Origin: Silvimonas amylolytica
Lineage (GTDB): Bacteria; Pseudomonadota; Gammaproteobacteria; Burkholderiales; Chitinibacteraceae
Direction of reading: 5' to 3'
DNA length: 64,000 bases
NCBI RefSeq assembly: GCF_014645555.1
Contig: NZ_BMLY01000008.1
Coordinates: 62,001 to 126,000, forward strand
In this document: positions 42,564-51,967 of the stretch, in pieces
Layout: every line of letters starts with the position of its first letter
Position numbering within the stretch: the first letter of the stretch is position 1
Notes under the pieces: model-generated
Told to the model about the DNA's origin: nothing
What the model saw: the letters and a program-made list of their open reading frames with translations, nothing else
Databases searched by the model: none
Translations under genes and position numbers: made by a program

Positions 42564-44918
42564 ATGTTTACTTCGCAATCCATCCGTCCGGGTGCGTACC
42601 GTCACGCCCCGACATTACTGGCGCTCGCGCTTGGTAGCCTGACTCTGAACGTGCTTGCCGACGACTCCGCCACGCTGACCCGCATTGATGTCACCGGCCA
42701 GCAATCCTGGGCGGAGCAACATCAGTTGCCACAGACCACGGCCAGCGTCACCCGTAAAGACATCAGTACATCCATCAACGCTACGGATACTGAAGACGCG
42801 CTCAAGTACATGCCATCCGTGCTGGTACGCAAACGTTTCATTGGCGATACCCAAGCCCCAATGGCCACGCGGACAACCGGTATCAATGCCAGCGCCCGCA
42901 GCCTGATTTACGCTGATGGCCTCTTGCTATCCACCCTGATCAACAACAATAACGGCAACGGATCGCCACAGTGGTTCATGGTCACGCCAGACCAGATCGA
43001 CCGCATTGACGTCATGTACGGCCCGTTTGCAGCACAGTTTCCGGGCAATTCCTGGGGCGCGGTGACGCAGATCACCACGCGTATGCCGACCAGACTGGAA
43101 GGCAGCGTGGATGTCTCCGTCAGTACACAACCTTTCAAGCTGTACGGCTACAGCAGCACGGAGCCCGCCGAGCAATACAGCGCCAATATTGGCAACCGCA
43201 GTGGCGATTGGTCATGGTGGCTCTCTGCCAGCCACCTCGATAGCTTTAGCCAGCCGCTGAGCTTTGCCACAGTCAGCCAGTCCATCACGCCGGCCAGCAG
43301 CAACTTGCCGGTGGTGACCGGCGCTTATGCAGACCACAACCGCACAGGGGGAGCCATTCAGGTATTTGGTGCGGGCAACCTGGTCCATACCTTGCAAGAC
43401 AACGCCAGCCTGAAGCTGGCTTATGACTTCCCGACCGATGTGCGCGCGCTGTACACCCTGGGCTATTGGCAGAACAGCAGTAAAGCCACGGCGCAAAGCT
43501 GGCTACAAACGGCCGAGGGCACGCCGTACTATGGAGCCAGTAGTGGCAGCATCAACCTGGGCGGTTATGCGTATTCAGCCAGCAGCCTCGCCGGCCAGTT
43601 CTCCAGCAACAATGTGGAGCAGCAGCATCTGATGCAGGGCCTCACCGTTGGCACACGTCACCCGGGTGTGTTCGATTGGCAAGTGGCGATCAGCCAGTTC
43701 ACTTATCTGGAAGACGAAAGCCGCCTTTCCACCGGCCTCTACCCCGCAGCCCTCAGTGGCGGGCCGGGCCGCACCACCGATATGCAAGGTACCGGCTGGG
43801 TGACCGGCGACGTGCAAGGGATATGGCGGCCCGATGGCCCGGGTGGCACGCACGCCTTCAGCGCAGGCGTGCATGCCGATCAGTTCAAACTGTCCAGCCC
43901 GACGTACACCACCAGCAACTGGGTCTCTGGCGACAACGGCGCGCTGTATGGCAATGCGCTTGGCAAGACGCGTACCAGCGCGTTCTGGGCGCAAGATGTC
44001 TGGCGTCTGGCGCCAGACCTCTCTGCAACGCTGGGTCTGCGTTATGAACAATGGCACGCATTTGACGGCTACAACTTCGCCACCACCAGCAAAGGTACGG
44101 GCATCGGCATCAACCAGCCAGGCGTGACAGATAGCGGGTTTTCGCCCAAGTTCTCGATGACCTGGGCAGCCAGCGAAGCCTGGACAGTCACGGGGTCGTT
44201 TGGCAAAGCACTGCGTTTCCCAACGGTGGGAGAGTTATATCAAAGCGTGCAGACCGGTACGACCTATGTACAAGCCAATCCGTATCTGAAACCGGAAAGC
44301 GTGCTGTCGGGTGAGCTTGCTATCGTGCGCGATACCGGGAATGGTCCGCTGCGCTTGTCCGTGTTTGATGAGTCCGTCTCTGATGCACTGATCTCGCAAA
44401 CCGCCAATATCGCCGGCTACGCCACACCCGTGTCATTCACACAAAATGTGACCCGCACGCGGGAAACGGGGGTGGAACTGGCGCTGGATCAAGATCACGT
44501 GTTTGTGCGGCCACTCTCGCTCTCTGGCAGTGTGACCTGGGCGGATAGCCGCATCGTGGCCGATGACGGTTTTGTATCAACCACACCCGGCAGTAGCGCA
44601 GTAGGCAAGCAGGTGCCGTATATCCCGACCTGGCGCGCCACGCTGGCAGGCACCTGGCACTTTGATGAACGGCTGGCAGCCACTCTGGCGGGCCGATACA
44701 GCTCACGGATGTATGCCACCGTGGACAACAGCGATGTCAACGCATCCACCTATCAAGGCTTTGACCAGTTTCTGGTACTGGATGCACGCCTGGCGTGGCA
44801 GATCGACACCCACTGGCAAGGCGCTGTCGGTATCGACAACCTGAACAACCGCAAGTACTTCCTGTATCACCCGTTCCCGCAACGTACTTTCTATGCGCAA
44901 CTGAAATACGCACTGTGA
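42564..44918 (+). CDS. TonB-dependent outer-membrane receptor 1
   Basis: The 784-residue protein has a signal peptide ending NVLADD and a plug domain (about 50-170; EDALKYMPSVLVRKRFIGD, DQIDRIDVMYGPFAAQFPGN). A 22-stranded barrel extends to an aromatic C-terminus (FYAQLKYAL). Pairing with DUF2946 and a nearby Fur-box operon suggests metal or siderophore uptake. The ligand cannot be read from the sequence. A long GC hairpin follows the stop. Confidence 0.88.
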   Translation: MFTSQSIRPGAYRHAPTLLALALGSLTLNVLADDSATLTRIDVTGQQSWAEQHQLPQTTASVTRKDISTSINATDTEDALKYMPSVLVRKRFIGDTQAPMATRTTGINASARSLIYADGLLLSTLINNNNGNGSPQWFMVTPDQIDRIDVMYGPFAAQFPGNSWGAVTQITTRMPTRLEGSVDVSVSTQPFKLYGYSSTEPAEQYSANIGNRSGDWSWWLSASHLDSFSQPLSFATVSQSITPASSNLPVVTGAYADHNRTGGAIQVFGAGNLVHTLQDNASLKLAYDFPTDVRALYTLGYWQNSSKATAQSWLQTAEGTPYYGASSGSINLGGYAYSASSLAGQFSSNNVEQQHLMQGLTVGTRHPGVFDWQVAISQFTYLEDESRLSTGLYPAALSGGPGRTTDMQGTGWVTGDVQGIWRPDGPGGTHAFSAGVHADQFKLSSPTYTTSNWVSGDNGALYGNALGKTRTSAFWAQDVWRLAPDLSATLGLRYEQWHAFDGYNFATTSKGTGIGINQPGVTDSGFSPKFSMTWAASEAWTVTGSFGKALRFPTVGELYQSVQTGTTYVQANPYLKPESVLSGELAIVRDTGNGPLRLSVFDESVSDALISQTANIAGYATPVSFTQNVTRTRETGVELALDQDHVFVRPLSLSGSVTWADSRIVADDGFVSTTPGSSAVGKQVPYIPTWRATLAGTWHFDERLAATLAGRYSSRMYATVDNSDVNASTYQGFDQFLVLDARLAWQIDTHWQGAVGIDNLNNRKYFLYHPFPQRTFYAQLKYAL

Positions 44919-44922
44919 CCCA

Positions 44923-44955
44923 GGCCGGCCGGCCGTGCATGCGGGCCGGCCGGCC
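44923..44955. other. GC-only 12-bp hairpin after receptor 1
   Basis: The stem GGCCGGCCGGCC is repeated as itself (self-complementary) at 44923-44934 and 44944-44955, with loop GTGCATGCG. It lies 4 bp after the stop and has no T run, so it may be an RNA-stability element rather than a terminator. Confidence 0.6.
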
Positions 44956-45086
44956 CACAGGGCAAGGTACATCCACTCGTCCAGCAACAATTGCTGTGGC
45001 TAAAAGGGCGCAGCCAACCCGATTGCCTGCATTGCCTTGCAGGCCGGCGGATAACCCTGAATAACAACAGCCTCCGCACACCCTGC

Positions 45087-45113
45087 AGCCTTCCTTGCGA
45101 AGGCTTTTTTTTT
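45087..45113 (+). terminator. Intrinsic terminator before receptor 2
   Basis: The stem AGCCTTC / GAAGGCT with loop CTTGC is followed by nine T. It separates the two receptor genes. Confidence 0.88.
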
Positions 45114-45125
45114 GCCCCTTCATTT

Positions 45126-45188
45126 TGCAACAATGTTGCATTTTGTATTTATTCCGGTAGCATGCGCGGCAAATGCAACATTGTTGCA
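45126..45188. promoter_or_regulatory. Twin palindromic operators before TonB receptor 2
   Basis: TGCAACAATGTTGCA at 45126-45140 and TGCAACATTGTTGCA at 45174-45188 are both palindromes and are reverse complements of each other, with centres 48 bp apart. They flank a probable promoter upstream of the receptor start at 45235. The layout suggests a dimeric repressor, for example of the Fur/Zur class; its identity is unknown. Confidence 0.65.
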
Positions 45189-45234
45189 AATTCGGTTTCG
45201 CCATCCCCGGCATCATCAAAGAGAGAGCAAATCC

Positions 45235-47376
45235 ATGTTCCCGTTCCCCTTGCGCCCGCTGGCCCTGCTGCTGGCCGGTTTGTCGTTGCCCCAAATTGCG
45301 CAGGCTGACACCGCAGCCGCCGATGCTGATTTGCCCAGCCTCACCGTCACGGCAGAGCGTTTAAAAAATGCACGGATCGAGCTGTCACCCGATGTCGGCA
45401 CCACGGTCTATCACATCGATCGCAGCACCATCGACAGCTTCGGCCGTGGCGATGCCGCCTCGTTCGACCAGATTCTGCTGCGCTTGCCAGGCGTGGATGC
45501 AGACTCAAAAGGCTCGGGTTCATTGCATGTGCGGGATGATCACGGCAACGTGCAATACCGCGTGGATGGCGTGCAATTGCCCGAGGCGATCTCCGGCTTT
45601 GGCTCGGCATTTGATACGCGTTATGTGGATAGCCTGGATTTCCTGACCGGCGCACTGCCCGCCCAGTACGGCTTGCGTACGGCAGGCGTGGTGGACATCC
45701 AGACGCGTTCTGGCCCCATCACGCCGGGTGGCCGCGTGGGGGTGGAAGTGGGCAGCAACGATACCTTCGCGCCCAGCGCCGCCCTGTTTGGCAGTGCCGG
45801 ACGGCTTAACTACTACGTGTCTGGCAGTTATCTGACCAGTTCTGCCGGGCTGGAAAACCCGCAGCCCACACGTGACCCGCTGCATGACGACACCTGGCAA
45901 TCGCGCAGCTTTGGCAATTTCCAATACTTTGTGGATGACCAAACTCGTGTCGGTTTGCTGTTTGGCACCTACAACGGGCGCTATGAAATCCCGGCCAATC
46001 CGGATCAAGACCCGGCCTATGCCCTGGCCGGCGTGAGCGATCCTGCCACTGGGTTCAACACCTATCCATCCAGCCAGGTGGATGAGCGCCAGCGCGAGGT
46101 CAACCGCTTTGTCGCACTGTCTTTGCAACAAAGCTTTGAAGCGGTCGATTACCAGCTGTCCGTCTTCCACCAGTATTCAGATCTGCACTTCTATCCAGAC
46201 CAGATTGGCGATCTGGTCTACAACGGCGTCGCCTCTGATACCTTCCGCTCCAATTCTGCCAATGGTGTACAACTGGATGCCGCCTGGCGCATCAACCCCG
46301 CACACACGCTGCGGGCAGGCACCCAATTGCAACGCCAGGGGACGGCCAGCAACAACACCGTATCGGTCTTTGCGGTGGATGAAGATGGCACGCAAACCAG
46401 CAACGCCCCCACCACCGTCATCGATAACAGCAGCAAAACCGGTAGCCTGGTGAGCGTGTACGCGCAAGATGAATGGCGGATCAACCCGGCGTTCACGCTC
46501 AATTACGGGCTGCGGTTTGATGAAGTTTCCGCGTTCACCCAGGAACACCAGTTCAGCCCCCGTATCAACCTGGCCTGGCAAGCCAGTGATAACACGCTGA
46601 TCCACGCCGGTTATTCGCGTTATTTCACGCCGCCGCCGCAAGAGCTGGCGGCGCAATCGAGCATTGATCTGTACAACGGCACCACCAACCAGCCTGCGGT
46701 ATCGACTTCGGATAGCGTCAAGGCAGAGCGCACGCATTACTTTGATGTGGGCGCCAGCCACAAACTCACACCGGCACTCACCATTGCGCTGGATGCCTAC
46801 TACAAGCGCATCAAAAACCTGCTCGATGAAGGCCAGTTTGGCCAGGCGTTGATCCTCTCCCCCTTCAATTATGCAGAGGGCTATGCGCGCGGGGTGGAGT
46901 TCTCGGCCACCTACGGCAGCGGGCCATGGAATGGCTATCTGAACGTGGCGTACCAGAAAGCCCAGGGCAAGAACATTGTGTCCGGCCAGTCTTTGTTTGA
47001 TCCGGATGAGCTGGCCTGGATTGCCAACCACAATATCTACCTGGACCACGACCAGACCTGGACGGCGTCATCTGGCGTCGGCTATCGGTTTGGGCAGAAC
47101 CTGGTCAGTGGTGACATGTTGTTTGGCAGTGGCCTGCGCCGTACACCGGGCGGCGGCGCGCCCAACAGCGCCTCGCTGCCTTCGTACACCGTATTCAACA
47201 CCACCTATACGCATACCTGGAAAACCGCCAGCAATTTGCAGATTGAAGGGCGACTGGCGTTGCTCAATGTGTTTGATCACGTTTACCTGCTGCGAGACGG
47301 CACCGGCGTGGGCGTCGGCGCCCCGCAATACGGCGCGCGGCGCAGCGTGTTTGGTAGTGTGACAACGACGTTCTGA
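45235..47376 (+). CDS. TonB-dependent outer-membrane receptor 2
   Basis: From MFPFPLRPL the protein has 713 residues; an earlier in-frame ATG would run through the operators. The signal peptide ends QIAQA. The plug (about 35-150) has SLTVTAERLKNARIELSP and YRVDGVQLPEAISGFGSAFD; the barrel ends in SVFGSVTTTF with terminal Phe. The plug resembles receptors for small metal complexes more than carbohydrate receptors. Regulation by the twin palindromes is likely. Confidence 0.88.
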   Translation: MFPFPLRPLALLLAGLSLPQIAQADTAAADADLPSLTVTAERLKNARIELSPDVGTTVYHIDRSTIDSFGRGDAASFDQILLRLPGVDADSKGSGSLHVRDDHGNVQYRVDGVQLPEAISGFGSAFDTRYVDSLDFLTGALPAQYGLRTAGVVDIQTRSGPITPGGRVGVEVGSNDTFAPSAALFGSAGRLNYYVSGSYLTSSAGLENPQPTRDPLHDDTWQSRSFGNFQYFVDDQTRVGLLFGTYNGRYEIPANPDQDPAYALAGVSDPATGFNTYPSSQVDERQREVNRFVALSLQQSFEAVDYQLSVFHQYSDLHFYPDQIGDLVYNGVASDTFRSNSANGVQLDAAWRINPAHTLRAGTQLQRQGTASNNTVSVFAVDEDGTQTSNAPTTVIDNSSKTGSLVSVYAQDEWRINPAFTLNYGLRFDEVSAFTQEHQFSPRINLAWQASDNTLIHAGYSRYFTPPPQELAAQSSIDLYNGTTNQPAVSTSDSVKAERTHYFDVGASHKLTPALTIALDAYYKRIKNLLDEGQFGQALILSPFNYAEGYARGVEFSATYGSGPWNGYLNVAYQKAQGKNIVSGQSLFDPDELAWIANHNIYLDHDQTWTASSGVGYRFGQNLVSGDMLFGSGLRRTPGGGAPNSASLPSYTVFNTTYTHTWKTASNLQIEGRLALLNVFDHVYLLRDGTGVGVGAPQYGARRSVFGSVTTTF

Positions 47377-47504
47377 TGATGTAATGGCACCAACCCGCCG
47401 GATGAAACAATCTGGCGGGCCAGCCTCGCTGCAAAAACAATCAGGCTGGTAGACTGCGTGCTGCCCGTCGCACATCCAATGCTAATGGTTCAGTCCCCCC
47501 GAAA

Positions 47505-48695
47505 ATGAAGCCTGATCGTATTCGTCCCGTCGCGCTGTTGAGCGCACTTGTTTTTGGCTTGGCTCTTCATACGGCGTGGGGCCAACCCGCTGCGCCTGCC
47601 GCCGCAAATACTGGTGCAGCCTGCGCCCCTGGCGCAACGGAAGGCGACTGCGGCCCCTGGCATTTCGCCGGCAAGTTGCTGCCCGCCCCATTCCCGTTGC
47701 CCGCCAAAGCGAAGGACTATCTGCGTATCGGCGCTAACCATGATGCGGCCATGATCGGCGTGAATATGCGCTGGCAATGGCAGAGCGCTCAATCAGGGGC
47801 CGGGAATCCACTCATGCGTTGTACTGCGTCCACCCGTGAATGCCAGACAGCCAAGATCTTTGCATCCAGCGAGGTGGCGCATGTGCAGGCAGAACACCAG
47901 GGCGTATGGACTGCAGAGATTGAACAATATGCGGCCGACAATCTGGACAGCCGGTGGTCTACCTTTGCCAGTTCAGCCGATCAAGGCACAACCTGGTCAC
48001 CTGTCCCACTGCCCGTGTCGTGCACCGGCCCGGTCAGCTGCTCGCTTCATCCCGAAAGCGGGACTCACTATTTCCTCCTGGCCAGCACATATCATCAGGA
48101 CGCGAAACCTGACTTCACCACGCAAGTGCTAGAGACGCAGGATGGAGGAAAAAGCTGGGTCGATGCACTGCCCCACACCCGATTGAATGTCGGCCAGTCT
48201 CTGGTCCACGTCGCTGGCCGGACCATTATCTATGTAGAAGGCGAACATCCCGCGCTGATTCATGCCATCGTGTTGCCGTACGCGCCAGAGCGGGACAGCG
48301 TCGTCGCTACATTGCCTCCTGACGGGCGCATATTGCAATCCATTCAGGATGATGGGCGTACCGGCTACCTGCTGCACGTGCCCGACAACGAAACCGAACC
48401 GGGCACCCTGTTTGCAGTCAAGCGCGATGCAATCAGCGCGATACGCAAGCAACCAGGCCTGATTGCGCGTTTTCGGGCGACACCCGGGTTGCTCTTGATT
48501 GATACCGTAGACAAAACAGACATTGCCAAAAGCGCGGCCGATTTCCGGCATACCCTGCATACCAGCACCGACCATGGCGCAACGTGGCGCGACTACGTGT
48601 TGCCCGATGCGCTCAGCAATAGCGTTTATACCGTTGTCGGCGGCCGTATCTGGCTAGCAACGCCCACTGCAGTGTATTACCTGGACCCGAACTGA
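47505..48695 (+). CDS. Secreted beta-propeller (BNR/Asp-box repeat) protein
   Basis: The 396-residue protein has a signal peptide ending HTAWG and three Asp-box motifs: SSADQGTTW, ETQDGGKSW and TSTDHGATW. This indicates a sialidase-like beta-propeller. The catalytic Arg triad of true sialidases is not evident, so it is likely a binding or scaffold protein. Four Cys residues may form disulfides. No partner gene is clear. Confidence 0.65.
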   Translation: MKPDRIRPVALLSALVFGLALHTAWGQPAAPAAANTGAACAPGATEGDCGPWHFAGKLLPAPFPLPAKAKDYLRIGANHDAAMIGVNMRWQWQSAQSGAGNPLMRCTASTRECQTAKIFASSEVAHVQAEHQGVWTAEIEQYAADNLDSRWSTFASSADQGTTWSPVPLPVSCTGPVSCSLHPESGTHYFLLASTYHQDAKPDFTTQVLETQDGGKSWVDALPHTRLNVGQSLVHVAGRTIIYVEGEHPALIHAIVLPYAPERDSVVATLPPDGRILQSIQDDGRTGYLLHVPDNETEPGTLFAVKRDAISAIRKQPGLIARFRATPGLLLIDTVDKTDIAKSAADFRHTLHTSTDHGATWRDYVLPDALSNSVYTVVGGRIWLATPTAVYYLDPN

Positions 48696-48734
48696 GCCAA
48701 CGGCGCCTCGCTGCCAATGCGGGGTGCCTTCTGT

Positions 48735-49637
48735 TCACAATCTGACCTTTTCCACCAGAAAATCCAGCAGCGCCCGCACCCGCAATGGCAAGTAACCACC
48801 CTGCCCGACAAACACGGCGTGGACTTCTTCTTCATCGCCCGGGTTAGCGTGCTCCAGCACCGGCACGAGCCGCCCTGCGGCGATGTCATCCTGCACCTGA
48901 AACGCCGCCAGCCGCGCCAGGCCCAAGCCAGCCAGTGCCAGATGACGCAGTGCTTCGCCGTCACTGGCTTGCGCGTTGCCGGTCACCGGCAGGATGAGGT
49001 CTTCACCTTCATACCGCAGTGGCCAGCCGGATTGGGCGCGCGCGTAATTGGCGCCCAGGCGGTTGTGTGCCAGCAACTCATCCGGCGTGGTGGGTGTGCC
49101 ACAGCGGGCCAGGTAGTCTGGCGCACCGACGATCATCATGCGGGTCTGGCCCAGCTTGCGGGCGGTGAGGCTGGATGATTTGAGCGGCCCGGCACGAACC
49201 GCCACATCTGTGCGCTGCTCCAGGATGTCCACCACTTCATCGGTCAGAACAATATCCAGCGTGACATCCGGGTATTGCGCCAGAAACTGCGGCACCAGCG
49301 GTAACAGAAAGTGATGGCCGAATGGCACGTTGGCGTTGATCCGCACACGTCCGCGCGGGGTGCTGTGGCTGCTGGCGCAACGTTCGGCTTCTTCCAGATC
49401 AGCCAGTACGCGAATGCCGCGCTCGTAAAACACACAGCCTTCGGGTGTCAGTTGCAACTGGCGGGTGGAACGGTTGATCAGCCGCGCACCCAGCCGTTGT
49501 TCAAGCCGCGAGACCAGCTTGCTGACGGCCGATGGGGTCATGTTGCAGGCGCGGGCAGCGGCAGAGAAACCGCCGAGTTCGATCACGCGGACAAAAACTT
49601 CCATTTCGCCGGCGCGGTTGATATCCAGTCTGGCCAT
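48735..49637 (-). CDS. LysR-family transcriptional regulator
   Basis: The 300-residue protein has the LysR helix-turn-helix (about 8-65; GFSAAARACNMTPSAVSKLV) and a substrate-binding domain (about 90-295). It is of the common CrgA/AaeR-like group. It is divergent from the GDSL esterase gene, 82 bp away, which is its likely target. Confidence 0.88.
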   Translation of the reverse strand: MARLDINRAGEMEVFVRVIELGGFSAAARACNMTPSAVSKLVSRLEQRLGARLINRSTRQLQLTPEGCVFYERGIRVLADLEEAERCASSHSTPRGRVRINANVPFGHHFLLPLVPQFLAQYPDVTLDIVLTDEVVDILEQRTDVAVRAGPLKSSSLTARKLGQTRMMIVGAPDYLARCGTPTTPDELLAHNRLGANYARAQSGWPLRYEGEDLILPVTGNAQASDGEALRHLALAGLGLARLAAFQVQDDIAAGRLVPVLEHANPGDEEEVHAVFVGQGGYLPLRVRALLDFLVEKVRL

Positions 49638-49719
49638 GAATTGACGTCACAAATGTTGTTCCTGCGAAGAGTCTAGTTCATTCATGTCGTTGATTTCATC
49701 ATTGAGTCACCTTTAAACG

Positions 49720-51039
49720 ATGAAGTCACAAATCATGAAGCCACATTTAGCTCATTTCATCAGGCAGACCGCACCGCGCTGGCTGGGTACGGCGCTGTGG
49801 ATTGCAACGCTGTTGGTCACCGCGCCCGCCTGGGCAGAACAGCCCGGCAATCACTGGGTGGCCACCTGGACCGCCAGCCCGCAACGCGTTTGGCGTGCCG
49901 GGTTTGTCTTGCCCACTCGTGTGCCCGAATCACTGCATGACCAGACCGTGCGCCAAGTGGTCCGTATCAGTCTGGGTGGTCAACGCGTGCGCCTTGTGTT
50001 CTCCAATACCTACGGGACGCAACCCATCCAGTTGGGCGCCGCCAGTGTTGCCGTGGTTGGCGCGGCCACCCACCCGCTTTTGTTTGACGGCAAACCCGTC
50101 GCCCGGATCGCTCCCGGTGCAACCCTGATCAGCGATCCACTTGATTTGCCGGTGCCCGCGCTGGCCAGGCTGGTCGTCAACCTGTATTTGCCTCGACCAA
50201 CGCCGCTGACCACCTTTCATTGGGATGGCCGGGAAACCGCGTGGATCATGCCAGGGAACCAGACGACCAGCGCGCAGCCCGAAAAGGATGAAACCGCTGG
50301 CGTGCAAAGTACCAGCGCCCGCATTCTGCTCAGCGACATCCTGATTGAAACCCCGCAGCCTGCGCGCACTGTAGCCATTATTGGCGATTCGATCACCGAC
50401 GGCGCCGCCGCCAGCCTCAATGCAGATACTCGCTGGCCTGACGCACTGGCCGAGCGCTTGGCACCGCATGGGATTGCGGTGATCAACGCCGGGATCTCTG
50501 GCGGGCGCTTGTTGGCTGATGGCATGGGCGAAAGCGCGCTGGTACGGTTTGAGCGCGATGTACTCGCACAGCCCGGCGTGGATACAGTCATTGTACTGAT
50601 TGGCATCAACGACATCAGCTGGCCCGGCACGGCCTTTGCCCCGCAAGCCAGGCGTCCGCCAAGTGCCATGCTGACTGCGGGTTATACGCAGTTGGTCAGG
50701 CAGGCGCACCTGCATGGAGTGCGGGTTATCGGCGCCACGCTCACCCCGTTTGCCGGCGCATTACCGGGCACGCCGCTGGATAACTACTACCAGCCAGAAA
50801 AAGATGCATTGCGCCAGCAGGTCAACGCCTGGATCAAAACCAGCCACACCTTTGATGCAGTGATCGATTTCGATGCACTGATGCAAGACCCGGCCAATCC
50901 ACTACATCTGAAAGCAGCGTATGACTCGGGCGATCACCTGCATCCTGGCGATGCCGGCAACAAGGCCATGGCCGCGGCAGTGGACATCAATGCGTTGCTG
51001 GCTGCGCCGGATCCAGATGTGATTGGAAAAACGCGGTGA
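49720..51039 (+). CDS. Secreted SGNH/GDSL-family esterase
   Basis: The 439-residue protein has a signal peptide ending APAWAEQ, an N-terminal beta domain (about 40-200) and an SGNH hydrolase domain. Block I is IIGDSITDGAA with nucleophile Ser224; block II is GISGGR; block III is IGINDI; the last block is DHLHPGD with Asp405 and His408. Likely an extracytoplasmic acyl or acetyl esterase acting on glycans or lipids. The start could also be the ATG five codons on. Its 3' end overlaps the convergent hydrolase gene by 53 bp. Confidence 0.85.
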   Translation: MKSQIMKPHLAHFIRQTAPRWLGTALWIATLLVTAPAWAEQPGNHWVATWTASPQRVWRAGFVLPTRVPESLHDQTVRQVVRISLGGQRVRLVFSNTYGTQPIQLGAASVAVVGAATHPLLFDGKPVARIAPGATLISDPLDLPVPALARLVVNLYLPRPTPLTTFHWDGRETAWIMPGNQTTSAQPEKDETAGVQSTSARILLSDILIETPQPARTVAIIGDSITDGAAASLNADTRWPDALAERLAPHGIAVINAGISGGRLLADGMGESALVRFERDVLAQPGVDTVIVLIGINDISWPGTAFAPQARRPPSAMLTAGYTQLVRQAHLHGVRVIGATLTPFAGALPGTPLDNYYQPEKDALRQQVNAWIKTSHTFDAVIDFDALMQDPANPLHLKAAYDSGDHLHPGDAGNKAMAAAVDINALLAAPDPDVIGKTR

Positions 51040-51967
51040 CCTGAGCATTAAAGCGCTGATGGAAGGCCACCCGGTCAAACCCCGGGCGGTCTTTGCACAG
51101 TTCCGGTCGGGCAGATGCCAGCTGCGCCGGGCATGGCACCAGAAAGCTGAAGTGGCCTGACCCCGGCACGCTGTAGAACTCCGGCGCCTGCGGCAAGCCT
51201 TTGCCAATGGCCGCGACGCGCTCTGGCGTCACACCATCGCCCCCAAATTCAGAAGCCCACAACTGGACAGGCACGCTGACTCTGGCCAACCCCGCCGCGC
51301 TGAACACGGATAACGGATCAACAATCACCGCGGCTTTGATCCGGGGGTCCGCCGGTGGGAAAGCGGGCAACGGGCCTTTGATTTCAGTGCAGAAAGGTAA
51401 ATCAGGCTGGTGCACGCAAAAAGTTTCACCCAGTTTCAGATCCGGCACGGCACCGATTTCAACGAGGCCCGTGTAGCCACCGCGTGAAAATCCAAACAGC
51501 CCGATCGCTTGATCGTTGATATGCCCGGCGCCTGGCCATTGATGCGTCATCCAGGAGATCAGTCGCGACATATCACGTGGCCGGGATATAAACGGCGCGA
51601 CATGCATCTGCAGGCTCAGGTCTTGAAAGTTATCGCCCGGATGATTGATGGCAGCAACGACCATACCGGCATCAGCCAGTGCAGCGGCAGTGTCCTGGTG
51701 CCCGAGCGCGCTGCCGCCTGTGCCATGCGACATCACCACCAGCGGCAGATGATCGCCCTGCAACGGCGCATCTTTGGCCACATTCAAGGTAAAGGGCGCC
51801 AGCGCCAGCGCGCCTGGTGGCGCGGCCGACGGGTACCAGACCGCCCCCGTCAATGCCGGGCCGGTGGCATCGGCCGGCACGGTAATCCAGGCGAAACCGG
51901 CGGCAGATGCAGCCAGACTGGCCGTCGCCATGACCGCGGCAACAAAGACTTGAGACAACAGATTCAT
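50987..51967 (-). CDS. Secreted alpha/beta hydrolase (dienelactone/PAF-AH-like)
   Basis: The 326-residue protein has a signal peptide ending LAASA, the oxyanion region LPLVVMSHGTGGS, the nucleophile elbow GLFGFSRGGYTG and a late GSGHFSFLVPCP carrying the His. This matches predicted dienelactone hydrolases. Four Cys residues may form disulfides. It overlaps the upstream AraC gene by ATGA, so the two form an operon. Confidence 0.85.
   Translation of the reverse strand: MNLLSQVFVAAVMATASLAASAAGFAWITVPADATGPALTGAVWYPSAAPPGALALAPFTLNVAKDAPLQGDHLPLVVMSHGTGGSALGHQDTAAALADAGMVVAAINHPGDNFQDLSLQMHVAPFISRPRDMSRLISWMTHQWPGAGHINDQAIGLFGFSRGGYTGLVEIGAVPDLKLGETFCVHQPDLPFCTEIKGPLPAFPPADPRIKAAVIVDPLSVFSAAGLARVSVPVQLWASEFGGDGVTPERVAAIGKGLPQAPEFYSVPGSGHFSFLVPCPAQLASARPELCKDRPGFDRVAFHQRFNAQVTAFFQSHLDPAQPATH

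Noticed and set aside
45112-45234. Upstream start for TonB receptor 2
   Set aside because: The extra 41 codons run through the terminator T run and both palindromic operators; the signal peptide begins at 45235.
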